Shown here: piece by piece, positions 25,406 through 33,382 of the stretch
How positions within the stretch are numbered: the first letter of the stretch is position 1
Layout of the letters: each line of letters begins with the position of its first letter
DNA from: Streptomyces caniferus
GTDB lineage: Bacteria > Actinomycetota > Actinomycetes > Streptomycetales > Streptomycetaceae
DNA length: 64,000 bases
Direction: 5' to 3'
NCBI RefSeq assembly: GCF_009811555.1
Contig: NZ_BLIN01000005.1
Location: 3,791,501 to 3,855,500, forward strand
Translations under genes and position numbers: made by a program
Notes under the pieces: model-generated
Database searches by the model: none
Told to the model about the DNA's origin: nothing
What the model saw: the letters and a program-made list of their open reading frames with translations, nothing else

Positions 25406-26611
25406 TCAGCCCAGCCGCTCCTCGATCAGGTCCGCGGCCCGGCGGGCGCCGCCTTCCGCGCGGGCCTGCGCCCGCAGCTCGGCCGAACGCGCGGCGACCC
25501 GCGGATCGGTGGTGAGTTCCGTCAGGGCACTGCGCAGGACCTCCGCCGTGGCGTCCGCGGTGTCGATGCGCCGGGCGACGCCCAGCTCCACCAGCCGGTC
25601 GGCGTTGTGGAACTGCTCGGCGCCCTGCGGGACGGCGATCATCGGCACACCGGAGTACAGCCCCTCGTTGCTGCCGCCCATCCCGGCATGCGTCACAAAC
25701 GCGTCCACCTGCTCCAGCACCGCCAACTGCGGTACCCACGACCGCACTTCGATGTTCGAGGGGAGGCGGTCCCCCAGCTCCGCCGGGTCGGTGTACTCGC
25801 CGATCTGCAGCACCACATGCCATCCCGGCAGCCCGCCGAACGCCGCCACGCACGTCCGGTAGAACTCCGGCTGCCGGGTGAACGCCGTGCCCAGCGACAC
25901 CAGCAGCACCTTGTCGGCGCCGGCCGGCCGGGTCCAGCCGCCCTGCTCCGCACGGTCGCCGAGGCAGGGACCGACGAAGGTCACCACGTCCGTATCGACC
26001 CGGTCCGCACACGGCTGCATGGCCCGCGGGATCATGGCCAGCGCCCGCCGCGGCCGGCCGGAGAACTCGTCCACATCCGTGGTGACCGCACCGCACCGGG
26101 CCAGCCAGTCGGCGAACCGCGTGCGGTAGGCATCCGCCCCCGGCAGCCCGGCGAACATCGCATTGATCTCCTCCTGGACCCCCTCCCAGCCCACATAGGT
26201 CGGTGACAGCTGGACGAGGTCGCGGCCCTGCGCCTCGGCGAGGGCGCGGGCGGAGTAGGCGGCGATGTCGTAGAGGTAGAGGTCGGCGGGGTCGTCGTCG
26301 TACGCGGCACGCAACTGCGGCAGCACCGCGATCGCGTCGTCGAGGAAGAGCGCGGAGGCCGCGACGGGATCCTGCGGCCATTCATTGCTGACGACCGGCA
26401 GGGTGGAGGTGTAGCGGACGAACTCGGCGCCGGTGGGGGCGATGATGCCGGCCGCATGGTCGGTGTTGGCGTACGTCACCCGATGACCACGGGCCACCAG
26501 CTCACGGATGATCTCCAGGCTGGGCAGCACATGGCTGACCATGGGCGCGCCGATCATGGCGATATGAGCGGGTGCGGAGACAGTGGAACGCACAGGGCGC
26601 ACAGGACGCAT
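25406..26611 (-). CDS. Macrolide-type glycosyltransferase (MGT / GT1 family)
   Basis: A 401-residue GT-B fold enzyme. The N-terminal acceptor domain starts IAMIGAPMVSHVLPSLEIIRELVARGH; the C-terminal nucleotide-sugar domain has VLLVSLGTAFTRQPEF, a WVPQLAVLEQVDAFVTHAGMGG segment, then GVPMIAVPQGAEQFHNADR, which is the family's sugar-nucleotide signature. Relatives such as OleD and Mgt inactivate macrolides by UDP-glucose-dependent glycosylation, so a self-protection or detoxification role is likely; acceptor unknown. No palindrome precedes it and it is convergent with the Ltp-like gene. Confidence 0.87.
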   Translation of the reverse strand: MRPVRPVRSTVSAPAHIAMIGAPMVSHVLPSLEIIRELVARGHRVTYANTDHAAGIIAPTGAEFVRYTSTLPVVSNEWPQDPVAASALFLDDAIAVLPQLRAAYDDDPADLYLYDIAAYSARALAEAQGRDLVQLSPTYVGWEGVQEEINAMFAGLPGADAYRTRFADWLARCGAVTTDVDEFSGRPRRALAMIPRAMQPCADRVDTDVVTFVGPCLGDRAEQGGWTRPAGADKVLLVSLGTAFTRQPEFYRTCVAAFGGLPGWHVVLQIGEYTDPAELGDRLPSNIEVRSWVPQLAVLEQVDAFVTHAGMGGSNEGLYSGVPMIAVPQGAEQFHNADRLVELGVARRIDTADATAEVLRSALTELTTDPRVAARSAELRAQARAEGGARRAADLIEERLG

Positions 26612-27037
26612 GGGAAAAGGACTTCCTTCGGCACAGAACTACGGAACGGGACACGGAAGCCCGACGGCCCGGGCGGCATCGCGCGACACCGGCAAGGGAG
26701 CCGGCCGCGCTGTGGGCGCGCCTGGGTGCGGGCGGGACGGGGCGGTGGAACGCCCTCGGTCGTGTCAGCCGTAGATCTGGAAAAGGTGCATGCGGGGAGC
26801 GTAGACGGACGTCCTGGGGCGGCGCGAAGGGTTTTCCGCGGTGGCTACGTGGCGGCAGCAGGGCAGCGGGGGTTTTCCGCCTGCAGCGGCGCCGTGGTGA
26901 CCGGGGGGCGGGAAGTGGCGCGGCGTGGTGGAGGGTGGCGGCGTGGCCGGGGGCCGGGCCCGTGCCGGGAGCCGAGCCCGGGTCGGGAGCCGAGCCCGGA
27001 CAGGTGTCGGGGGCCCGGTCCCGGCCGCGGACCGTGG
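26612..27037. other. Intergenic region with tandem GC-rich repeat
   Basis: 426 bp upstream of the glycosyltransferase and downstream of the VOC gene, both on the minus strand. CGGGAGCCGAGCCCGG occurs twice in tandem (26966-26981, 26984-26999) and can fold, perhaps serving as terminator for the VOC gene. No gene seen. Confidence 0.45.
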
Positions 27038-27814
27038 CTAACCGGCCGCCGACGGGCGGGTGATGACGCTGAAGGCCGTCCCGAAGGGGTCGGTGATCGG
27101 GGCCATGCGCCCGTAGGGGGCGTCCTCCGGGGTGCCGGCGGTGCCTCCCGCGGCGAGGGCACGGGACACCAGCTCGTCGGTGTCCGCGACCTCGAACACC
27201 GTCTGCCAACGGGACGCGGTGGCCGTCGGATCACCGAAGACGCCACCGATCTCATGGCCGTCGGGGCGGCGCAGGAAGGTGAAGTCGAAGTCGGGGAGGT
27301 CGTCGTTGCCGTCGAGAGTGAAGTCGAAGACGGTGGCGTAGAAGCGGCGGGCGGGGCCGGGGTCGGGGCATGCGAGGTCGTTGCGGACCAGTGCGCAGGG
27401 CTCGTTGACCAGCTCGCAGCCCGGCAGCGTGCGTCCCTGCCAGAGACTGAAGCGGGCGCCGGTGGGGTCCGCCACGACGGCGGTACGCCCCAGGTCCGCC
27501 ACGTCCGCGGGCGGCACGAGCACCCTTCCCCCGCTGACCGCGATCTGCTTGGCCGTACCGTCGCAGTCGTCCGTGGCGACGTGGACGTGCCACCAGGACT
27601 CGCCCTCGACGTCGGCGGCCGAGACGGGCCGCAGCGCCGCCACCCGCCGACCGCGCATCAGACACAGGGTGAAGGGCCCGGTCGCCGCCGACCGCTCCTC
27701 GTACTCCCAGCCGAACAGTGCGCGGTAGAAATCCTTCGCCCGGTCGAGGTCGGGGACCCCGAGCTCGATCCAGGTCGGGGTTCCGAGCGGCTGGTTGGTG
27801 CTGATCTTGCTCAA
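27038..27814 (-). CDS. VOC-family (glyoxalase/bleomycin-resistance fold) protein
   Basis: A 258-residue protein of two VOC modules. Module 1 begins GTPTWIELGVPDLDRAKDFYRALFGWEYE, and module 2 begins ELVNEPCALVRNDLACPDPGPARRFYATVFDF; each ends in a D-PFG/DPTGA turn. Similar two-module proteins are hydroxylase-like or of unknown function. Start TTG 27814 is chosen because AGGAG lies six bases before it and the conserved fold starts right there. Divergent from the flavin monooxygenase at 28054 across a 239-bp promoter region. Confidence 0.8.
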   Translation of the reverse strand: MSKISTNQPLGTPTWIELGVPDLDRAKDFYRALFGWEYEERSAATGPFTLCLMRGRRVAALRPVSAADVEGESWWHVHVATDDCDGTAKQIAVSGGRVLVPPADVADLGRTAVVADPTGARFSLWQGRTLPGCELVNEPCALVRNDLACPDPGPARRFYATVFDFTLDGNDDLPDFDFTFLRRPDGHEIGGVFGDPTATASRWQTVFEVADTDELVSRALAAGGTAGTPEDAPYGRMAPITDPFGTAFSVITRPSAAG

Positions 27815-27931
27815 CTTCTGCTCCTTCGCAGTGACGCTGCCAAGACCGACGCTAGTGAGCATGGAGGTCGGAACGTGTCCTACTTCCCGTCTGCCGCGCC
27901 CCCTCGCGGGCATGCGTATATACAATCGTCA

Positions 27932-27960
27932 TAGACAAGCGTTTAAGACGCTCGTATAGT
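27932..27960 (+). promoter_or_regulatory. Promoter with embedded palindrome for the flavin monooxygenase
   Basis: TAGACA (27932-27937), a 17-bp spacer and TATAGT (27955-27960) make a good promoter. The spacer is occupied by AGCGT-TTAAG-ACGCT (27938-27952), extended by partly matching flanks. This looks like an operator for an unidentified TetR-like repressor and differs from the CTGACG palindrome. Confidence 0.6.
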
Positions 27961-28053
27961 CAGGGGCATCGGTCAGCGAGTGCACCACGACCGAGCGCCG
28001 CCACCGGCCGGCGCAGTCCGCTCAGGAGCACCGCACCCCGAAGGGAATCCGCC

Positions 28054-29529
28054 ATGAGCCCCGCCTCGAATCGCGCGACGAAGCCCGCAACGACAGCCGC
28101 AGCGCGGCCCGTTACGCACTCCGTCACGGATCTCGCCACGAGTCCCGCCACATCCGGCAGCGGCCCGTCCGCCCCCGCCACACCCCGGTCCGTACTGATC
28201 TCCGGCGCGAGCATCGCCGGCCCGGCGCTCGCCCACTGGTTGCACCGCTACGGCTTCGCGGTGACCGTGGTCGAGCGCGCCCCCGAACTGCGGACCGGCG
28301 GCTACAAGGTCGATATCCGGGGCGCCGCGATCGAGGTCGCCGAACGGATGGGGATCCTGGAGGACATCCAGCGCGCCAGTACGGACATGCGGAGCGGTGC
28401 GTATGTGAACGACGACGGCAAGCGGATCGCCACCCTCCCCGCCGACATCTTCGGCGCCCGGGTCGGCCGTGACGACGAGATCATGCGCGGCGATCTGGCG
28501 CGCATCCTCTACGAGCGCACCCGGGCGGACGTCGAGTACCTCTTCGGCGACTCGATCACTTCGATCACGCCGGTCACCCCCGCGGCCCCGGCCCCCGGGC
28601 GGCCGGACGGTCGGCACACCGCCGCCGGCGCCGACGGTGCGGCCGGCGTCGAGGTCACGTTCGAGCAGGCCGCTCCCCGTCGCTTCGACCTCGTCGTCGG
28701 CGCGGACGGCCTGCACTCCACCGTCCGGCGGCTGGTCTTCGGCCCCGAGGAGCAGTTCCTGCGGCACCTCGGCGCGTACATCTCCGCCTTCTCCATGCCG
28801 AACGAACTGGGCCTGGACCGCGAGGAGTTGTACCACGCCCAGCCCGGCCGGCTGATCTGCGCGTACAGCTCCGCCGGGGACCCGGCGGCCAAGGGCTGGC
28901 TCTCCTTCCGCTCACCGCGGCTGAGCTATGACCACCGCGACCCGGAACAGCAACTGGACCTGCTGGAGGCCGCGTTCGAGGGGATGGGAGTCTCCCCGGC
29001 CGGCGGCTGGCGGGAGGTCCCACGGCTGCTCGCGGCGGCCCGCGAGGCGAGCGACTTCTACTTCGACGGGATGCAGCTGATCGAGATGGACCGCTGGTCG
29101 CGCGGCCGGGTGGTGCTGCTCGGCGATGCCGCGCACTGCGCCTCGCCCGCGTCGGGGCAGGGCACCGGAATGGCGCTGGTCGGGGCGTACGTCCTGGCCG
29201 GGGAGCTCGCGGCGGCCGACCGCGAGCCGGAGGAGGCCTTCGCGCGCTACGAGGAGGAGATGCGCGGCTATGTCGCGGTCAATCACGCGCTGGCGAGGAA
29301 GTTCGCCCGCGAGATGACCGTGGACACCCGCCGGCAGATCCGGCTCCGGCATCTGATGATGCGGATCCTGCCCTACATGCCCTGGAAGAACCTGGTCGCG
29401 AAGAAGATCGCCGAGGATGTGCAGCGCGGGGCCCACGCGATCACGCTCAAGGACCATCCGGCCGCACCGGCGGCGAACGCGGCAGCCGGTCCCGTCCCGG
29501 CCGCCGTACGTCCCCCGTACGCTGCCTGA
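28054..29529 (+). CDS. FAD-dependent monooxygenase (PHBH / UbiH fold)
   Basis: A 491-residue flavoprotein hydroxylase. After an Ala/Thr-rich extension of about 45 residues comes the FAD Rossmann motif SVLISGASIAGPALAHWL, then VVGADGLHSTVRRLVFG near residue 213 and VVLLGDAAHCASPASGQGTGMALVGAYVL near 350, which binds the FAD ribityl chain. Aromatic or polyketide hydroxylation with NAD(P)H and oxygen is the usual activity. GAAGG precedes ATG 28054. It is followed after one base by a PNPOx-family gene, so the two form an operon under the promoter at 27932. The N-terminal extension is atypical and may be a misplaced start. Confidence 0.85.
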   Translation: MSPASNRATKPATTAAARPVTHSVTDLATSPATSGSGPSAPATPRSVLISGASIAGPALAHWLHRYGFAVTVVERAPELRTGGYKVDIRGAAIEVAERMGILEDIQRASTDMRSGAYVNDDGKRIATLPADIFGARVGRDDEIMRGDLARILYERTRADVEYLFGDSITSITPVTPAAPAPGRPDGRHTAAGADGAAGVEVTFEQAAPRRFDLVVGADGLHSTVRRLVFGPEEQFLRHLGAYISAFSMPNELGLDREELYHAQPGRLICAYSSAGDPAAKGWLSFRSPRLSYDHRDPEQQLDLLEAAFEGMGVSPAGGWREVPRLLAAAREASDFYFDGMQLIEMDRWSRGRVVLLGDAAHCASPASGQGTGMALVGAYVLAGELAAADREPEEAFARYEEEMRGYVAVNHALARKFAREMTVDTRRQIRLRHLMMRILPYMPWKNLVAKKIAEDVQRGAHAITLKDHPAAPAANAAAGPVPAAVRPPYAA

Positions 29530-29530
29530 C

Positions 29531-30265
29531 ATGACTGATCATCCCGGGCACCAGGACACGCCGGACGCCGTCCCCGCCGGCGCCCCCGCGCACCGCTCCG
29601 ACGCCGCGGAGACCCGCGCGTTCCATGAGCTGCTGCGCGGGCTGCGGGTCTGGGACGTCGACCTGCCGGCGTTCGACCCGGCTGCGGCACCTGACGACCC
29701 GCTGCCACTGTTCCGACAGTGGCTGCGGGAGGCCGCCGAGGCCGGTGTCCCCGAGCCGCACACCATGACGCTCGCCACGGCGGACGCGGCCGGCGACCCC
29801 TCCGTGCGGACCCTGATGCTGCACGACGCCGATGAGCGCGGCTGGCACTTCGCCTCGCATCGCGGCAGCCGCAAGGGCCGCGAACTGGCCGTGCGGCCGC
29901 GGGCGGCCCTCGGCTTCTACTGGGCGGCGGTCGGCCGCCAGGTACGGGTCCACGGGTCGGTGACCGTGGCGGGCCCCGAGGAGAGCGCGGCCGATCTGCA
30001 CCGTCGCTCCACGGGCGCGCTGGCCGCGGCGCTGGTCGGCCGGCAGAGCGAGGTGCTCGGCTCAACGGCGGAACTGGCGCGCGCCTCGGAGGCCGCATGG
30101 GAACGCGCCCGGCGCGAGCCGGAGGCGCCGGTGCCGAGCTGGACGCTGTACGTGCTGCGCGCCGAGGAGGTCGAGTTCTTCCAGGGCGATGCGCAGCGCC
30201 GCCATGTGCGCCTCAACTACCGTTACGAAGGCGATGGTTGGGCGAAGGAGCTCCTCTGGCCGTGA
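29531..30265 (+). CDS. Pyridoxamine 5'-phosphate oxidase family protein (PdxH-like)
   Basis: A 244-residue split-barrel FMN protein. The N-terminal half has PLPLFRQWLREAAEAGVPEPHTMTLATADAAGDPSVRTLML, the substrate/FMN region of PNPOx. A middle GRQVRVHGSV block and the C-terminal dimerisation WELLWP-like end (RHVRLNYRYEGDGWAKELLWP) follow the PdxH pattern, though the classical RPP/GW ending is altered. It could oxidise PNP or act on another flavin-dependent substrate. ATG 29531 lies one base after the upstream stop. Confidence 0.82.
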   Translation: MTDHPGHQDTPDAVPAGAPAHRSDAAETRAFHELLRGLRVWDVDLPAFDPAAAPDDPLPLFRQWLREAAEAGVPEPHTMTLATADAAGDPSVRTLMLHDADERGWHFASHRGSRKGRELAVRPRAALGFYWAAVGRQVRVHGSVTVAGPEESAADLHRRSTGALAAALVGRQSEVLGSTAELARASEAAWERARREPEAPVPSWTLYVLRAEEVEFFQGDAQRRHVRLNYRYEGDGWAKELLWP

Positions 30266-30343
30266 GCCAGGGAGCCGCGGCGCTCGCCGTCGCCGGCCCG
30301 CGCATCGCCGCCGGTCCGGTCGTCGTCGCCGGTCCGCTCGCCC

Positions 30344-30874
30344 TCACAACTGCTGGTACATGATGTGCAGCCCCACGTAACCCTTGGTGGGGTGCCGGAA
30401 GCCCTCCGGGAGCGTCGTCATGATCCGAAAGCCCAGGGACTCCCAGAGCGCGACGGCACCCGTGTTGGTCTCCACCACCGCGTTGAACTGCATCGCGCGA
30501 TAGCCCTCGGCGCGGGCCCAGGCCAGTACGTGTTCGCCCAGGGCCCGGCCGACGCCGCGTCCGCCGTACTGCGGATCGACCATGAAACTCGCACTGGCGA
30601 TATGCGCGGCGCCGCCCATGTGGTTGGGGTTCATCTTGGCCGTACCGAGCACCGCGCCGGACGCGTCGACGGCGACGACCGTGCGTCCGGGCGCCGTCAG
30701 CATCCACATCTCGCGGGCCGTCGCCTCATCGAGGTCCCGGGGATAGGTGTACGTCTCCCCGGCCGCCACGATGGCGTGGAGGAAGGGCCAGATGGCGGGC
30801 CAGTCGCCCGAGGTCGCCTCACGAATCAGCACGCCCGCAGCATCCCGCAGCCCCGCCCGGCCCGCCACCACCAT
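30344..30874 (-). CDS. GNAT-family N-acetyltransferase
   Basis: A 176-residue acetyltransferase. It begins IREATSGDWPAIWPFLHAI, and the acetyl-CoA motif A reads ASFMVDPQYGGRGVGRALGEHVLAWARAEGY (Q/RxxGxG/A), followed by LWESLGFRIMTTLPEGF and a C-terminal YVGLHIMYQQL. Similar to phosphinothricin-acetyltransferase-like GNATs. ATG 30874 or GTG 30832 could be the start. Convergent with the PNPOx gene; substrate unknown. Confidence 0.8.
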   Translation of the reverse strand: MVVAGRAGLRDAAGVLIREATSGDWPAIWPFLHAIVAAGETYTYPRDLDEATAREMWMLTAPGRTVVAVDASGAVLGTAKMNPNHMGGAAHIASASFMVDPQYGGRGVGRALGEHVLAWARAEGYRAMQFNAVVETNTGAVALWESLGFRIMTTLPEGFRHPTKGYVGLHIMYQQL

Positions 30875-30908
30875 GCGTTCCCGACCTGATCAGCGGCACC
30901 CGGCCACG

Positions 30909-31424
30909 TCACGCGGGCCGGAAGACGGGGACGGCAAGCCGTCCGCCCGCACCCTCGCCTGCCCCCTCGCCCGCGCTCCCACCGCCGCTCTCGCTCCCGC
31001 GGAAGTGGACCCCGAGCGGCATCCCGATCCGCAGGTCCGAATCCGGGCAGTCGATGATCTCCGTCATCATCCGGGGGCCCTCGACGAGATCGACCACGGC
31101 CGCGACGTACGGGACCCGCTCGCCGAACGGCGGGAGGTCGTTACGGTGCACGACGGACCAGGTGTAGAGGGTGGCCCGACCGGTGGCCTGTTCCCAGCCC
31201 ACGTCCTCGCTCCAGCAGTACGGACAGAACTCGCGCGGGTAGTGGTGGGCCGCCCCGCACCCCTCCGCGCGACAGCGACGCAGCAGCAGCCGCCCCTCGG
31301 CCGCCGCGTCCCAATACGGCCTGGTGAAGGCATCGACCTCCGGCAGATCGAACCGCACCGGGCCCCGCGCCCCACGCGGCCCAGCACCCTGCGCCCCCAT
31401 CGCCGCAGCAGCCCCGGTCCCCAC
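30909..31424 (-). CDS. DUF35 OB-fold zinc-ribbon protein, second copy
   Basis: About 171 residues. The conserved part starts at FTRPYWDAAAEGRLLLRRC, with a zinc ribbon CRAEGC ... CPYC and an OB-fold (GRATLYTWSVVHRNDLPPFGERVPYVAAVVDL). Expected to be the acyl-CoA-binding partner of an Ltp-type lyase; the unpaired lyase at 24047 is the obvious candidate. The start is uncertain: GTG 31424 or ATG 31400, neither with a strong ribosome site. The palindrome at 31585-31599 lies 160 bp upstream and has no other downstream gene on this strand, so it probably controls this one. The tail is Gly/Glu-rich. Confidence 0.82.
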   Translation of the reverse strand: MGTGAAAAMGAQGAGPRGARGPVRFDLPEVDAFTRPYWDAAAEGRLLLRRCRAEGCGAAHHYPREFCPYCWSEDVGWEQATGRATLYTWSVVHRNDLPPFGERVPYVAAVVDLVEGPRMMTEIIDCPDSDLRIGMPLGVHFRGSESGGGSAGEGAGEGAGGRLAVPVFRPA

Positions 31425-31584
31425 GACACCACCCCCACCGCTTCATCAAGCAACGACACTCGTCGACTCCTCGCAGACGAGGCGACCGGCCAGGGAAACG
31501 AGGGAGACGAGGGAGGTCAGCGCCCTCACGCTGTTCCGTCCCGGCTCCGCCTTCTCCCACCGTCCGCCGCCCGCGTCATCGATT

Positions 31585-31599
31585 CTGACGGTACGTCAG
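31585..31599. promoter_or_regulatory. CTGACG-N3-CGTCAG palindrome, copy 7
   Basis: CTGACGGTACGTCAG, both arms perfect. It sits in the 377-bp gap between the DUF35 gene and the end of the ArsR gene. The gap otherwise holds only a short CCGCAT reiteration near 31690-31715 and no gene. Confidence 0.78.
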
Positions 31600-31801
31600 T
31601 TCTCGTCGTCACGGAACCTGGCGTGCGAAGGGCCACTCCGACATCCCTCCACCCCCGCCCCGGAGCGCCCGAGGCGCGACCGCATCCGCACCCGTATCCG
31701 CATCCGCATCCGCAGTCACGGGAACCCGAGGGCCGTGCCGGCGCCGCAAGCGCTCAGCCTCTCGCCATGCCCTCCGACGAGCGCGCCATCACCGACGCCC
31801 C

Positions 31802-32383
31802 TCAGTCCTGGTCGGCGCCCTCTGCCGGGTGGGGAAGCAGCGGGAACAGTCGGCTGATGAGGGCCACCGGGCGCGCGCCGTCGGGCCGGGCCAGGGGGCG
31901 TTGTTCGCGGTCCTGGTAGGGCGCGAGCGCCCGTCGGATCGTGTCCGCGACCCGGCGCATCTCTTCCGGTGTCAGGTAGGTGACACTGCTGAAGGCTTCG
32001 TCGTGGCGCCATGCGGACGGCGCCTCCTCGCGCTGGGTCAGCCATCGCTGCCAGCTCTCGTCCTCCAGCCCCCGGGCCAAGTCGCCGAACTGCTCCTCGA
32101 CAGGCCCGTCGGGAGCGGCCGTGCTCTTCCGCCTCAGACGCCATGGGCGCGCGCGGCCCCCGCCGTGGGGGGCCTCTTCGATGTATCCGTGACGGTCGAG
32201 TTGTCGCAGGTGGAAGGAGCAGAGGCCCGAGCTGTAGCCCAGCCGGGAGGCGGCTTCGGTCGCCGTGACGGTGCCGACTTCGGCGAGCAAATCCAGCAGG
32301 GCCGTACGGACTTCGTGCTCGCGCAGTTCTTCGCCGACGCCGACCGCCCGATCGTCCGCGGCATGGAGGTCTTCTTCAGTCAC
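31802..32383 (-). CDS. ArsR-type winged-helix regulator
   Basis: A 193-residue regulator. The N-terminal winged helix covers about residues 20-85 (LREHEVRTALLDLLAEVG, TATEAASRLGYSSGLCSFHLRQLDRHGYIEEA), and a C-terminal domain of unknown role is rich in Arg, Trp and Glu. It starts at GTG 32383, which overlaps the first CTTTGCAAAG box, so it is probably autoregulated and perhaps leaderless. Divergent from the peptide deformylase, suggesting it controls that gene in response to an inhibitor or metal. Confidence 0.78.
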   Translation of the reverse strand: MTEEDLHAADDRAVGVGEELREHEVRTALLDLLAEVGTVTATEAASRLGYSSGLCSFHLRQLDRHGYIEEAPHGGGRARPWRLRRKSTAAPDGPVEEQFGDLARGLEDESWQRWLTQREEAPSAWRHDEAFSSVTYLTPEEMRRVADTIRRALAPYQDREQRPLARPDGARPVALISRLFPLLPHPAEGADQD

Positions 32384-32409
32384 TTTGCAAAGTCTGCTAC
32401 TTTGCAAAG
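32383..32409. promoter_or_regulatory. Twin CTTTGCAAAG operator between ArsR and deformylase genes
   Basis: Two identical 10-bp perfect palindromes, CTTTGCAAAG at 32383-32392 and 32400-32409, centred 17 bp apart. They overlap the ArsR start codon and lie 85 bp upstream of the deformylase ATG. Confidence 0.78.
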
Positions 32410-32494
32410 CCCTTCGCAACCAGCAACCCCGCTGGAGTCACCAACTCCGGTGCCCTCCACGGCATCTGTGACGTGCATACAAGAGGAGACAGCC

Positions 32495-33157
32495 ATGCCT
32501 GTTCGTCACGAGCGCCCCCGTCCCGTCGACCGGCGAGTCCGCGTGCAGGGCCGCCCCGTCGACGCATATCCGGCCCTGCCGCCGGAGGCGGAACGGGGCT
32601 CGGTCCGCAGAGTCACGGTGGTGGGCGAGGAGGTGCTGAGCCGCCCGTGCCGAGAGGTGACCGAGTTCGGAACTCCGGGGCTGTCGGAGCTGATCGACGA
32701 CATGTTCCTGACCATGCACGTGGCCGACGGCGCCGGGCTGGCCGCCAACCAGGTGGGCGTCGACCTGCGGCTGTTCGTGTACGACTGCCCCGACGACCAG
32801 GGGATCCGGCATGTCGGCCACCTCATCAACCCGGTTCTGGATCTGCCCGATCCGGCCGGCCGCCGACTCGTCGACGACTTCGAGGGCTGTCTGTCCGTGC
32901 CCGGTGCCGCCATGGAGGTTCCACGCACCGATCACGCTGTCGTCCGCGGCTTCGACAAGGACGGCAACTCCGCCCTCATCGAGGGGACGGGCTACTTCGC
33001 CCGGTGTCTGCAGCACGAGACCGACCACCTCGTCGGCCGCACCTACCTCGACCGTCTCTCCAAGCGGGACCGCAAGGACGCTCTGCGGCAGATGGAGGAC
33101 CGCCGGGAGGACGTCTTCGCGCGGCGCGCGATCAAGGCCGCCGACGTGGGCCGGTAA
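32495..33157 (+). CDS. def: Peptide deformylase
   Basis: A 220-residue metalloenzyme that removes the formyl group from nascent proteins. All three signature motifs are present: GAGLAANQ (motif 1), EGCLSVPG (motif 2 with the metal Cys) and QHETDHLVG (HExxH, motif 3). The N-terminal 35 residues are a basic extension. ATG 32495 follows GAGGAG. A deformylase adjacent to and apparently regulated by an ArsR-type repressor suggests a conditional or inhibitor-tolerant isoform besides the housekeeping enzyme; a chromosome copy elsewhere is assumed, not seen. Confidence 0.92.
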   Translation: MPVRHERPRPVDRRVRVQGRPVDAYPALPPEAERGSVRRVTVVGEEVLSRPCREVTEFGTPGLSELIDDMFLTMHVADGAGLAANQVGVDLRLFVYDCPDDQGIRHVGHLINPVLDLPDPAGRRLVDDFEGCLSVPGAAMEVPRTDHAVVRGFDKDGNSALIEGTGYFARCLQHETDHLVGRTYLDRLSKRDRKDALRQMEDRREDVFARRAIKAADVGR

Positions 33158-33301
33158 GGCGCCCATCGGCAACGGTCACGGCCCACTGGCGTACGCGCAC
33201 GCCGAGTACCGGCCCCAGCGGCCCACCGCCCAGAGGCCCCGGAGGGCCCCGAAGACCTACCGGCGCCCGGTCCGCCCAAGCTTTCCCCTGCATCCCCATT
33301 C

Positions 33302-33316
33302 CTGACGCCGCGTCAG
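33302..33316. promoter_or_regulatory. CTGACG-N3-CGTCAG palindrome, copy 8 (first of a tandem pair)
   Basis: CTGACGCCGCGTCAG, arms perfect. Its centre is 24 bp from that of copy 9, placing the two on nearly the same face of the helix, upstream of the ADP-forming CoA ligase. Confidence 0.8.
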
Positions 33317-33325
33317 TTCAGTAAT

Positions 33326-33340
33326 CTGACTATGCGTCAG
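33326..33340. promoter_or_regulatory. CTGACG-N3-CGTCAG palindrome, copy 9 (second of a tandem pair)
   Basis: CTGACTATGCGTCAG, one mismatch in the left arm. The most distal ATG of the downstream open frame (33332) lies inside this site, arguing that translation starts further downstream. Confidence 0.76.
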
Positions 33341-33382
33341 TTGATAGGAACGAGAGGCCTCACACAGGAGCGGGCGTCTGCG

